64,000 bases of DNA from a virus, in IMG/VR virus record IMGVR_UViG_3300028840_001508, positions 1 through 64,000 of that record; one strand, given 5' to 3'. How positions within the stretch are numbered: position 1 is the stretch's first letter; each line of letters begins with the position of its first letter. Shown here one piece after another: positions 14,642 through 22,734 of the stretch. Position numbers and translations under genes: made by a program. The notes under the pieces were generated by a model that saw only the letters and a program-made list of their open reading frames with translations, had not been told where the DNA came from and ran no database searches.

Positions 14642-15494
14642 CTCTCGACTGGACACCGACCTATATAAGTTGACAATGTGGAAATATGTTAAAGAATATG
14701 CACCCGATATAAACGTGACATATCAGTTCATCTGTCGCAATAAAGATGCGCAGTTGACCAGATATATAAAAGAAAGCGAGTTGCGTGATGAACTAAGCCA
14801 CGTCAGGACGCTGTTCTTTACTGGTGACGAATTGCGTTATCTTTCTAATCTCTATATAGGTACTCAACCTGTGTTTTCGTGGTTTGAAGCTAACCTTATG
14901 AATGCCTGCGAACCGCCTGCCTATGAGTTAAGGTTTACGGATGATAGTATATACCTCATATTCTCAGGCAAATGGCGTGACGCCATCTGGTGGGAGACGC
15001 ATCCGGCGGTGATGCGTAGCTGGCAGAAACTCTATCCGTATGAGATGCGGATAGATTTGCCGGATACCTTCGGATCGGAATATGCTATAGAGCAGATGAC
15101 GCGGGAAACCTTTGACCAGTGGCGAGGCTTCAGACAGGATTCAGGCGATCCAAGCGGGTTCGCCCAAATACTACACGACAGATGCGTAGAATTAGGCGTG
15201 GATATGAAAGAGAAAACACTAATTTTCAGCGATGGCCTGGATGTGCAGACTATTGTAGCCCTGGCGGAAGTCTGGGATCACTTTGATATTTCGTTCGGCT
15301 GGGGTACGAACCTAACCTGCGACCTGCTGGTTCCGCCCATTTCCATAGTAATCAAGCTGGTGAAGTCATGCGGGCAGGGCGTGGTGAAGTTAAGTGATAC
15401 TCCTGCGAAGGCACAAGGCCCGCCTACGCTTGTAGGATACATGAAAAAGCTGTTTGAATATACAGAGCAGAAATATATCCCAACACGATATTGA
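14628..15494 (+). CDS. pncB: Compact nicotinate phosphoribosyltransferase-like protein
   Basis: 288 residues (ATG 14628, or 14631 with better spacing from GGGG). PncB motifs are plain: LDTDLYKLTM near the N-terminus, GFRQDSGDPSGF, KTLIFSDGLDV, FGWGTNLTCD and VVKLSDTPAKA. The family converts nicotinate and PRPP to nicotinate mononucleotide in the Preiss-Handler NAD pathway. Bacterial PncB is about 400 residues; here about 90-110 residues are missing between the N-terminal region and RGFRQDSGDP, including the segments with DFGTRRR and the phosphohistidine loop GTxxH. The protein may be a reduced enzyme with altered kinetics or a binding protein. It heads the block with PP2C, kinase, nicotinamidase and vWA genes. 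Confidence 0.8.
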   Translation: MMIINSRLDTDLYKLTMWKYVKEYAPDINVTYQFICRNKDAQLTRYIKESELRDELSHVRTLFFTGDELRYLSNLYIGTQPVFSWFEANLMNACEPPAYELRFTDDSIYLIFSGKWRDAIWWETHPAVMRSWQKLYPYEMRIDLPDTFGSEYAIEQMTRETFDQWRGFRQDSGDPSGFAQILHDRCVELGVDMKEKTLIFSDGLDVQTIVALAEVWDHFDISFGWGTNLTCDLLVPPISIVIKLVKSCGQGVVKLSDTPAKAQGPPTLVGYMKKLFEYTEQKYIPTRY

Positions 15495-15503
15495 GAGGTT
15501 GAT

Positions 15504-16241
15504 ATGAATATAATATCAAAATATGAGATAGCGGGCGGAAGTGTAACAGGCACAATGCACCTTCAGCCATTGCGGTGGAGAAACAACCAGGACGCGTATA
15601 GGTGGCGAGCGGGAGCGGACTGTTTGGTGGCGGGTGTAGCTGATGGTTGTAGTGACGGGCAGTATAGTGAAGTAGGCGCGCACGTGGGGTTGGGGCTTAT
15701 GCTGAAGGCGGCACAGCGGGGGTATGTAAAGTGTTTTGGTGCGCTACATAGTGCGTCGTTTGAGCAGTATATACAAAACGACCTAGATTACAGGCTTCAC
15801 CTCTTCGCGGAATCTATGGATCTGAATAAATATGGTTTATTCGACTATCTGCTATTTAGTATCATCGGCGTGGTTCTTTCTGAAAGGACGGGTTGTGTCT
15901 TTCACTGCGGCGACGGCTATTATTTTATCAATGGTGACAAGACACAGCTTGGGCCATATCCAGATAATAAGCCGCAATATTTCGCATATAACCTGATATG
16001 GCCGGATGTGTGGATGAGGTTCGCCTACTTCGACGTAAGCAAGCTGGAATCGCTGTTGATAGCCACCGACGGTCTGGTACACGTTCCCGATCCGTCTATC
16101 TTCTGGACAGATGATAGGTTCTTCAGGAACAAAGACCAGGTGCGGCGGCAGCTTGCACTATACAACAGGAAAGATGGTATACTGAAAGACGACACGACGC
16201 TGATCGTTATCAGGAGGAAACATGGCGATACTGGTAAATAA
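15504..16241 (+). CDS. PP2C-family protein phosphatase (TerY-P/PphC-like)
   Basis: 245 residues behind GAGAGG. PP2C metal-binding motifs appear in order: NNQDAYRW, VAGVADGCSDG, FHCGDGYYFI, LLIATDGL and KDDTTLIVI. It should remove phosphate from Ser/Thr. It overlaps the kinase gene by 20 nt, so the two are translated together, as in kinase/phosphatase/vWA triads such as E. coli yegI-yegK(pphC)-yegL and the tellurite-linked TerY-P modules. Confidence 0.8.
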   Translation: MNIISKYEIAGGSVTGTMHLQPLRWRNNQDAYRWRAGADCLVAGVADGCSDGQYSEVGAHVGLGLMLKAAQRGYVKCFGALHSASFEQYIQNDLDYRLHLFAESMDLNKYGLFDYLLFSIIGVVLSERTGCVFHCGDGYYFINGDKTQLGPYPDNKPQYFAYNLIWPDVWMRFAYFDVSKLESLLIATDGLVHVPDPSIFWTDDRFFRNKDQVRRQLALYNRKDGILKDDTTLIVIRRKHGDTGK

Positions 16242-18087
16242 CAGGCGAATCACGATAAAGCCGTCCATGTCTATCGGTAAGGGCGGTGAGGCTGACGTAT
16301 ATATGCTGGATAGCCAGACCGCGCTCAAGCTATTCAAGCAGCCAGACCATCCTGACTTCGCTGGAAACTTACAAGCGCAGCAGGCAAGCAGGGAAAGATT
16401 AAAAGAACACCAGCGAAAACTTCCAGCCTTTCCAGCGGGCTTGCCTGTGGCAGTGGTGAAGCCGATAGACCTGGCACGGGACGATAGAGGAATAATCCTG
16501 GGATATACCATGCAGCTTGTGAAAAAGGCAGAGCCTATCCTGCGATATAGCGAGAGAAGCTATCACAATGCTGGGTTGAGTATGAACAAGGTGATACAGG
16601 TATTCCATGAGTTACATGTAGCAGTTACGGGAATTCACGCCAAGAGCGTAGTGATAGGCGACTTCAATGACCTGAACATCCTCATATCCCAGGCAGTGAG
16701 TACCGTCAGCCTGATCGATGCTGACAGCTACCAGTACGGCGGCTTCTATTGCCATCTGTTTACCATGCAGTTCATAGACCCGCTGCTATGCGATGCTACA
16801 CAGAAGATACCGATGCCGATAAAGACATACAATACAGATTCAGACTGGTACGCATATAACGTAATGCTCGTGCGATCCCTGTTATGTGTAGACCCCTACG
16901 GCGGAATCTACCGCCCGAAAAACAAGGCAAACCGTATACCGCAGACTATGAGACCGCTACGCAGAATCAGCGTTTTCCACAAAGAAGTCACATATCCGAA
17001 GCCCGCCTTTCCGCTGGATACCTTGCCGGATGAGCTGCTTCAGCACTTCTGTCTGTGCTTCGGGAAAGACCAGCGCGGCGTATTCCCTGAGAAGCTTATC
17101 AGGTCGTTGCGCTGGGCACGATGTAGGGTTTGTGGCGCTGAATATGCACGTCCAGTCTGCCCTGTCTGTCACAAGGGAAGGCAAGCTGCGAGGTTGGTTA
17201 CTGTGCGGGGGAATGTGACGTGCAGGAACGTATACAGGACTATGGGCAGGATAGTTTTTGCAGTATATCAAGACGGGATGCGCTGGTTGGAAGTGAGAGG
17301 CGATAAGCTATTCAGAGAGAATGGGTATGAGTTGCGGCATTACTATTCCTCTGCACCGAATATTAAATATGAGATTAGTGGACATATTACAATATGTGCA
17401 GATAGAGAATGGGTTGTTGCTGATACGGGCGATGGAAAAATATGGTCACGTTTAGCCGAGACGGTGGGAGCATCGTCAGCTATAGCCGCCAATTCCAATC
17501 ACATCTACTGGTGCAGCCTTGGACGGATAATGCGTAATGGTGACATGGCTGACTTCTATATAGGTGATACGTTGGAAAATCAGACGCAGATATGGGTTGG
17601 CGAGAGGTTCGGGTTTGGCTTCTACCGGGCGGGGAAAATAGAGCAGGCTTTCGTGTTTGATGCTGAACGGGCGGGAATCAATGACAATGTGGCACTACCT
17701 CGCATGACGGGGCAGTTGCTTGATGCCGCCTGCGCATTCAGCAGGGAGTTATGTTGGTTCTTCGCTACATTACAGGATGGGCAGCGCAGGGTAAATCGGT
17801 GTACCATCATAACCAGGAAGGGGGAAGTAATCACGAGTATAGAGGAGCCTACAGGCTCAGACAAGTGGCTTGGAACTATTAGCGGGAAAATAGCAACAGG
17901 TAATTCCCTGTTATGTCCGACTGATAACGGCGTTGTACGCGTGGTGGTAGATGACGCTGGTATAACAGAGGTCAAGACATTCCCCGATACTGAGCCATTT
18001 GTGGATTCTTCAGTCAGTTTACTTGCAGGGAAAGAGGGACTTTATATAGTCAAACAGCAGGAGATAAACCTGCTAACGATACGGTGA
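16222..18087 (+). CDS. Atypical Ser/Thr protein kinase with zinc ribbon and beta-rich C-terminus (YegI/TerY-P-like)
   Basis: 621 residues. The kinase domain is about residues 14-270: glycine loop IGKGGEADVY (18-27), ATP-anchoring K36 in ALKLFK, catalytic loop GDFNDLN (146-152) and metal-binding DAD (166-168) in place of DFG. This GDxNxxN...DxD(S)xQ form is typical of the kinase in PP2C/vWA triads. A C4 zinc ribbon follows (C301, C304, C313, C316). Residues ~330-621 are beta-rich with repeating W/G motifs and could be a propeller-like sensor. AGGAGG precedes the ATG. It overlaps the phosphatase gene and is followed after 12 nt by nicotinamidase. Confidence 0.8.
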   Translation: MAILVNNRRITIKPSMSIGKGGEADVYMLDSQTALKLFKQPDHPDFAGNLQAQQASRERLKEHQRKLPAFPAGLPVAVVKPIDLARDDRGIILGYTMQLVKKAEPILRYSERSYHNAGLSMNKVIQVFHELHVAVTGIHAKSVVIGDFNDLNILISQAVSTVSLIDADSYQYGGFYCHLFTMQFIDPLLCDATQKIPMPIKTYNTDSDWYAYNVMLVRSLLCVDPYGGIYRPKNKANRIPQTMRPLRRISVFHKEVTYPKPAFPLDTLPDELLQHFCLCFGKDQRGVFPEKLIRSLRWARCRVCGAEYARPVCPVCHKGRQAARLVTVRGNVTCRNVYRTMGRIVFAVYQDGMRWLEVRGDKLFRENGYELRHYYSSAPNIKYEISGHITICADREWVVADTGDGKIWSRLAETVGASSAIAANSNHIYWCSLGRIMRNGDMADFYIGDTLENQTQIWVGERFGFGFYRAGKIEQAFVFDAERAGINDNVALPRMTGQLLDAACAFSRELCWFFATLQDGQRRVNRCTIITRKGEVITSIEEPTGSDKWLGTISGKIATGNSLLCPTDNGVVRVVVDDAGITEVKTFPDTEPFVDSSVSLLAGKEGLYIVKQQEINLLTIR

Positions 18088-18099
18088 AAGGAGAGAATC

Positions 18100-19122
18100 A
18101 TGTATAAGCAATTGCCAGTTCCAGATTTTTTTGATAGCGCAAAAGTAGGTGAAGTATGGCGTGTTCCATATCAGCAGCGGGCGGAAGATGCGAAGTCCTG
18201 GGCGTCTACACATGCCCTACCCGCGGCAGCGAAGGACAAAACGAAGGTCACGTTGATGCTGGTAGATGTGCAAAATACTTTTTGCATTCCTGACTACGAG
18301 TTATTCGTAGCGGGTGCAGTCGAGGATAACACGCGGCTATGTGAGTTCATCTACCGAAACCTTGGAGTCATAACGCAGATAGTTCCAAGTATGGATACCC
18401 ACACAGCCATGCAGATATTCCACGCCATCTTCTTCGTCAATGACGCTGGCGAGCATCCTACGCCAGGCGCTACAGTGATTACTGTTGATGATATAAAGAA
18501 TGGGACGTGGAAAGTAAATCCTGCCGTGGCGGGCATCGCTGGCGGAAACTACAAGGCGCTTGCTATGCACGCCTTGAGTTATACAGAGAAACTCAGCGGC
18601 GGCGGTAAGTATGCGCTTATGATCTGGCCGTATCATGCTATGCTGGGCGGCATCGGACATGCCCTGGTGTCGGCTGTGGAAGAGGCGTGTTTTGTGCATA
18701 ACGTAGCACGTAGGAGTCAGACGCTATTCCAGATAAAGGGTGGCAATCCACTGACTGAGAACTATTCCGTTTTGCGACCGGAGGTAATGGAGGGCCCTGG
18801 CGGAAATCCCATAGCTCAGAAGAATGTGGGCTTCATCAAGATCCTGCTGGAATCTGATATGGTAGTCATAGCAGGACAGGCAAAGAGCCATTGCGTGGCC
18901 TGGACTATCGCAAACTTACTTGGTGAAATCCAGGCGCAAGATCCGGAACTCGTGAAAAAAGTCTATTTGCTAGAAGATTGTACTTCACCTGTTGTTATCC
19001 CAGGCGTGATAGACTTCACTGACCAGGCAAATGAGGCATTCCAGCGGTTTGCTGATGCGGGAATGCACGTAGTCAAATCAACCGATCCTGTGGATACATG
19101 GCCGGATATAACACTGGATTGA
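18100..19122 (+). CDS. pncA: Nicotinamidase-like isochorismatase-fold hydrolase
   Basis: 340 residues, longer than E. coli PncA (about 213), with an N-terminal extension and insert. The catalytic triad is present: D56 (LVDVQNTF), K213 (IKGGNPLTENYS) and C265 (GQAKSHCVAW). The metal ligands D99, H101 and H108 (MDTHTAMQIFH) and the WPYH motif also match. It should hydrolyse nicotinamide to nicotinate and ammonia, feeding PncB. The leader TGAAAGGAGAGAATC is identical to that of the following vWA gene. It sits between the kinase and vWA genes, splitting the signalling triad. Confidence 0.8.
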   Translation: MYKQLPVPDFFDSAKVGEVWRVPYQQRAEDAKSWASTHALPAAAKDKTKVTLMLVDVQNTFCIPDYELFVAGAVEDNTRLCEFIYRNLGVITQIVPSMDTHTAMQIFHAIFFVNDAGEHPTPGATVITVDDIKNGTWKVNPAVAGIAGGNYKALAMHALSYTEKLSGGGKYALMIWPYHAMLGGIGHALVSAVEEACFVHNVARRSQTLFQIKGGNPLTENYSVLRPEVMEGPGGNPIAQKNVGFIKILLESDMVVIAGQAKSHCVAWTIANLLGEIQAQDPELVKKVYLLEDCTSPVVIPGVIDFTDQANEAFQRFADAGMHVVKSTDPVDTWPDITLD

Positions 19123-19134
19123 AAGGAGAGAATC

Positions 19135-19923
19135 ATGTCGAGAAATATAGAAGAACTGCTACAGACGGCGAAGGATGATGGCGTGCTTTCAGGTCAGTCA
19201 ATGCAGGCGCTAATGGTAGCAGATATAGGGCAGCAGATAGAGGCTGCGCTGGGCGTACCTGCAATGGAGATAGAGTCAAGCGAGGTGGTACTTGTTACTG
19301 TCATGGTAGACGACTCAGGATCTATCAAAGGGGCAGGAAATGAGCAGACTATGATAGACGGGCATAATTATGTCTATCAGACTATCATTGAGCGGTCGTC
19401 GAGAAAAGACAGCATCTTGGCGCATACACGGTATCTGAACGGCTTTGTGCTATTCGACTACAGGCCAATTATGGAAGCGGTCATGATGGATGACACGAAC
19501 TATGATGCCTGTCACGGTACGCCGCTGTATGATCAGTCGGTAGTCCTGCTGGGCACGGTAGTGGCAAAAGCGCAGGAGTTTGCAAATGAAGGTGTACCCG
19601 TGCGGACTATCACGCTCATCGCCACCGATGGACACGATGAACATTCCGTTAGTGCGACGCCAGCTAAGGTTGCCAGCATCGTCAACGACATGCTTATGCA
19701 GGAGACGCACATCGTGGCAGCTATGGGTATTGACGACGGCGGGAGGACGGACTTTGCTGTTGTGTTCAAGTCTATGGGACTCAGGGATCAGTGGATTCTC
19801 ACGCCGGATAATACACAGGATGAGATACTGAAAGCCTTCGCACTATTCAGCCAGTCAGCAGTGCAGGCAAGTCAAGGTGCTGGTAGTTTCAGCAAGACAT
19901 CTGTAGGCGGATTCGTGAAATGA
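19135..19923 (+). CDS. vWA-domain protein (TerY/YegL-like)
   Basis: 262 residues. A von Willebrand A domain starts near residue 50; the MIDAS motif D59-D60-S61-G62-S63 (MVDDSGSI) is complete, with a downstream Thr (HGTPLY) and Asp (IATDGHDEH) as the other metal ligands. The fold resembles TerY and YegL, which pair with PP2C phosphatases and kinases. The short Ser/Gly tail (GAGSFSKTSVGG) could be a phosphorylation target. tRNA-Tyr starts 9 nt downstream. Confidence 0.8.
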   Translation: MSRNIEELLQTAKDDGVLSGQSMQALMVADIGQQIEAALGVPAMEIESSEVVLVTVMVDDSGSIKGAGNEQTMIDGHNYVYQTIIERSSRKDSILAHTRYLNGFVLFDYRPIMEAVMMDDTNYDACHGTPLYDQSVVLLGTVVAKAQEFANEGVPVRTITLIATDGHDEHSVSATPAKVASIVNDMLMQETHIVAAMGIDDGGRTDFAVVFKSMGLRDQWILTPDNTQDEILKAFALFSQSAVQASQGAGSFSKTSVGGFVK

Positions 19924-19931
19924 CAGGCGGT

Positions 19932-20015
19932 GGGGCGTTATCCAAGCGGTCAAAGGAGAGCGGCTGTAAACCGCTTGCTTCGGCTTCGCAGGTTCAAATC
20001 CTGCACGCCCCACCA
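19932..20015 (+). tRNA. tRNA-Tyr (anticodon GTA)
   Basis: A perfect 7-bp acceptor stem (GGGGCGT/ACGCCCC), discriminator A and encoded CCA. The anticodon stem AGCGG/CCGCT holds the loop CTGTAAA; the extended variable region and T arm (GCAGG TTCAAAT CCTGC) fit a class II bacterial tRNA-Tyr. It lies between the vWA and RNA ligase genes. Confidence 0.95.
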
Positions 20016-20029
20016 GAAAGGAGCGTATG

Positions 20030-21007
20030 ATGCGAAAACTAGCAAGTATACAGGAAGTCATAGATATATCACCGATAGAAGGCGCAGATAAGATAGAAAC
20101 GGCGACGGTACTGGGCTGGCAATGCGTGGTGAAGAAGGGCGAACTGGAACCAGGCGATCTCGTGGTATTCTTCGAGATAGACACAGTTCTACCCGAAGCC
20201 GAGTGGTGTACATTCCTGGGAGAACACAAGCGGATCAAGACACGCAAATTCAGAGGGCAAGTATCACAAGGACTAGCGTTGCCGCTATCCACATTTCCTG
20301 AATATACGGACATGGAAGTAGGTACAGATCTATCTGAAGCCCTTGGCGTTGTCAAGTACGAGATCCCTGAACGGTTCAAAGTCGGTGATAACGCAGGGCC
20401 GTTTCCTTCGCATCTGGGTATATCCAAAACAGACGAAGTGCGAATCCAGTCAGAGCCAGGATTGCTTCATGAAATGGCGGGGTTGCCGTATGTAATCACG
20501 GAAAAGATAGATGGAACCAGTTGCACCATAGTCTTCAGTGAAGACGAGTTGATAGTAGCATCAAGCAACTGGGCAAAGAAGCCAGGGGATAATGTCTACT
20601 GGCGGATCGTAGAGAAGTATGACTTGCAGCGGCTTGTAGGTGCTGGTTTTGCTATTCAGGGAGAGATATATGGGCCGGGTATACAGAAGAATACATACGG
20701 AGCAAAGGAATTATCCCTGGCGGTGTTTGATGTGTTTGATATAAACATGGGAACCTATGTCTCACAAAATAAGGTTCAAACTTATGCTAAATATTTCGGA
20801 GTTTCTGTAGTTAATGATGTGACATGGGGCGAACGATTCGATATGGATATATCATATCTAGAAGCTTTATCAGAAGGATTCTATCCAAACGGCCATCAGC
20901 GGGAAGGAATAGTAATCAGACCTGTAAGGCCTATTCAGAGTGCTATATTGGGACGCAAGCTGTCATTCAAGTGCGTAAACAAGAAGTATTTGCTTAAGGG
21001 TGATTAG
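20030..21007 (+). CDS. ATP-dependent RNA ligase (Rnl5/DRB0094-like)
   Basis: 325 residues from ATG 20030 (an ATG at 20027 is closer to AAAGGAG). An N-terminal OB-like domain (ASIQEVIDISPIEGADKIET) is typical of the DraRnl/Rnl5 group. The nucleotidyltransferase core has motif I EKIDGTS (Lys about residue 159), EGIVIRP as motif IV and LSFKCVNKKY as motif V. It should seal 3'-OH/5'-phosphate RNA ends through an AMP-lysine intermediate. Next to a phage tRNA it suggests repair of tRNAs cut by host anticodon nucleases. Confidence 0.85.
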   Translation: MRKLASIQEVIDISPIEGADKIETATVLGWQCVVKKGELEPGDLVVFFEIDTVLPEAEWCTFLGEHKRIKTRKFRGQVSQGLALPLSTFPEYTDMEVGTDLSEALGVVKYEIPERFKVGDNAGPFPSHLGISKTDEVRIQSEPGLLHEMAGLPYVITEKIDGTSCTIVFSEDELIVASSNWAKKPGDNVYWRIVEKYDLQRLVGAGFAIQGEIYGPGIQKNTYGAKELSLAVFDVFDINMGTYVSQNKVQTYAKYFGVSVVNDVTWGERFDMDISYLEALSEGFYPNGHQREGIVIRPVRPIQSAILGRKLSFKCVNKKYLLKGD

Positions 21008-21008
21008 C

Positions 21009-21155
21009 ATGGCAGGCGGTGACAAGTGGCAAGAACCAGAAGACGAGGTACTTAGAGAAGGCGCAGGCTTGACGCTGGATGACCTGTGCGATGCTGTGAA
21101 TAGCTTGCGGCGTAGTCAGGGGATGGGGAACAGGTCAGAACAAGGGCGGCTGTAG
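21009..21155 (+). CDS. Hypothetical small protein (48 aa)
   Basis: The ATG at 21009 follows AAGGGTG; the gene overlaps nothing and starts right after the ligase stop. Acidic N-terminus, basic C-terminus. Family not recognised. Confidence 0.5.
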   Translation: MAGGDKWQEPEDEVLREGAGLTLDDLCDAVNSLRRSQGMGNRSEQGRL

Positions 21156-21203
21156 GGGCGAGATGTCGGAAGCTGGGCGTGAGGTATAAGAAGGGGTGAA
21201 AAT

Positions 21204-21380
21204 GTGGAAATAGGTCATCTAATACACTACAGGCACATTTTCAAGCAAGGCGGTGCTATTATGCAGATATGGACTCTGGACAATGGTTGGATGTTGGTAA
21301 CAGGTGATTGTCCTGTCTGCCAGATGTTTCCATGCGCTCATAACGACATTTCGGGTGATTGGGATAATATAGACGAGTAG
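21204..21380 (+). CDS. Hypothetical small zinc-site protein (58 aa)
   Basis: GTG start at 21204, 6 nt after AAGGGGTG; an in-frame ATG at 21261 is an alternative. CPVCQMFPC suggests a metal site. Family not recognised. Confidence 0.5.
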   Translation: MEIGHLIHYRHIFKQGGAIMQIWTLDNGWMLVTGDCPVCQMFPCAHNDISGDWDNIDE

Positions 21381-21404
21381 AAGGAAAGCCAAGGAGGTAA
21401 GACA

Positions 21405-21713
21405 ATGACTATAATGGCAGTTATACCGATTACAAAGATACTCAAAGACATTTGCGGTAAAGAGGATGTTGATATACGCGAGTTATATTTCAGATCTGAG
21501 AATTGTTCGGACAAAGAGAGGGAATTGGTTATAGAGTATGAACAACCATATACAAAAAAATACGTTGTCACGCGGGCGGATATAGAGAAGCTGCAAAAGG
21601 AATTGTCTCGTTTACCTGGTGTAGGGGGTAATATAGACGGATATGCAGTTTGGTGGAGTGACGTTAGGGATGCTATAGATAGCTGGTTCAAAGGAATATG
21701 TAATCGATACTAG
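21405..21713 (+). CDS. Hypothetical protein
   Basis: 102 residues with AAGGAGG upstream; mixed alpha/beta with a C-terminal helix. Family not recognised. Confidence 0.6.
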   Translation: MTIMAVIPITKILKDICGKEDVDIRELYFRSENCSDKERELVIEYEQPYTKKYVVTRADIEKLQKELSRLPGVGGNIDGYAVWWSDVRDAIDSWFKGICNRY

Positions 21714-21734
21714 ACGGGAAATAAGATAAATTCT

Positions 21735-21899
21735 ATGAGTAAATATAGCGGTGTATTAAAAACATGCGAATATCTGATGGAACAAAACAAGCATATTGAG
21801 ACGAAGCTTGCTGAGAAGATGCGGCGGCTGGCGGCGAAGCGTGCGGGAGAATATAAACGCTGTCAAAGGATACTTCGCTACATAGATAAAACTGAATAG
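21735..21899 (+). CDS. Hypothetical small basic protein (54 aa)
   Basis: Helical and Lys/Arg-rich (EKMRRLAAKRAGEYKRCQR). The ribosome site is weak. It ends right before the structured RNA at 21902. Confidence 0.45.
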   Translation: MSKYSGVLKTCEYLMEQNKHIETKLAEKMRRLAAKRAGEYKRCQRILRYIDKTE

Positions 21900-21901
21900 A
21901 T

Positions 21902-21993
21902 AGACACAATCTGTCTGGCCGATAGGCCAGTGGTCATGCCGAGTTTGCTAAGGGCTACAGGTACACAATACAAGTATCTGTAGCCTTTTTTTT
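21902..21993 (+). ncRNA. Candidate small structured RNA ending in a terminator
   Basis: Three hairpins occur in 92 nt: AGACA/TGTCT (21902-21906 with 21912-21916), CTGGCC-GATA-GGCCAG (21915-21930, competing with the first), and a terminator stem. The arrangement looks like a small RNA or attenuator leader before the sigma-like genes. No known family is recognised. Confidence 0.4.
21953..21993 (+). terminator. Rho-independent terminator
   Basis: GGCTACAG (21953-21960) pairs with CTGTAGCC (21978-21985), with inner TAC/GTA pairs, followed by eight T residues (21986-21993). Confidence 0.85.
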
Positions 21994-22007
21994 GTTGGAG
22001 GTATACC

Positions 22008-22226
22008 ATGAATTATGACATAACGACATACGAATTTGAGGATCCTGACCTGAAAGCAGCGGCGAATATGCTGGATGAAAGACAACGGGCGATACTGATA
22101 TTGTACCTGATGGGACATAGACAGGTGGACATAGCGCGGTGCTGCCATATATCACGGTCAATGATAAGCAAGGAGTTTTTAGCGATACAGGTATATTTGA
22201 GGAGGCGACTTGCCAATGGATTCTGA
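22008..22226 (+). CDS. Sigma-70 region 4-like HTH protein
   Basis: 72 residues. ERQRAILILYLMGHRQVDIA followed by HISRSMISKEFLAIQ has the layout of sigma region 4.2: helix, turn and recognition helix that binds -35 elements. It is too short to be a full sigma factor. GGAGG lies before the ATG, and the gene overlaps the next one, which resembles sigma region 2. Confidence 0.6.
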   Translation: MNYDITTYEFEDPDLKAAANMLDERQRAILILYLMGHRQVDIARCCHISRSMISKEFLAIQVYLRRRLANGF

Positions 22227-22554
22227 GTCTTTTGATAAAGGTATCTGCGCCATAGCGGGAAAGCTTGGTCACGGTGACAGGTTTCTTGCTGAGGAGTTAA
22301 GGTGCGAGATGCATATAGCGATACTGGAGATGGAAGAAGGGTGGGAAAGAGGCTACTACTTTCGTGCGGCTAAGAACAGGGCTATAGACTACTTAAGGTC
22401 AAAACGATGGAATTACAGCTACGATGATCAGTTTCAGCATCAATCATTTGACGGTATGCTGCAAGCTGGTTTCCAGATAGATACAGAGGGAAATTTATAC
22501 CTCCCTGATCATTTCGTGCTGTTAGAAACGGTAGAGGATGAAGAAAAGTTGTAA
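22216..22554 (+). CDS. Sigma-70 region 2-like protein
   Basis: 112 residues from ATG 22216 (TTG 22210 possible), after GGAGG. DRFLAEELRCEMHIAILEM followed by FRAAKNRAIDYLRSKR matches sigma region 2, which binds the RNA polymerase clamp and the -10 element. With the region 4-like protein upstream it could form a two-subunit sigma factor, as in B. subtilis SigO-RsoA. It precedes the middle/late genes. Confidence 0.6.
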   Translation: MDSESFDKGICAIAGKLGHGDRFLAEELRCEMHIAILEMEEGWERGYYFRAAKNRAIDYLRSKRWNYSYDDQFQHQSFDGMLQAGFQIDTEGNLYLPDHFVLLETVEDEEKL

Positions 22555-22597
22555 ATTTTTTGATGCGTGACCTCGCTTATACAAGTGAAGACAATAA

Positions 22598-22716
22598 GGC
22601 GGCCTAGCGGTGGGTAAATAAGGCCTTATATAAGCCGCCATCATATAGCGCGGGCAGGACTATCAAAAAGCCTTCTCCTCTCCACTTCCCTATTATTCAA
22701 GGCTAAGCCTTGCCCG
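22598..22716. repeat. Two intergenic hairpins
   Basis: GGCGGC/GCCGCC (22598-22603 with 22634-22639) and CGGGCA/TGCCCG (22651-22656 with 22711-22716). Inside are palindromes ATAAGGCCTTAT and AAGGCT-A-AGCCTT. The 180-nt gap has no gene. A CCTCATGAGG palindrome (22721-22730) lies next to the ribosome site of the following lipoprotein. Confidence 0.45.
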
Positions 22717-22734
22717 CTAACCTCATGAGGATAT

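Noticed and set aside
19855-20427. 190-codon minus-strand ORF crossing tRNA-Tyr
   Set aside because: It spans the tRNA and two good genes; the Gly-Arg-Phe-type stretch is translated tRNA antisense, a common artefact.
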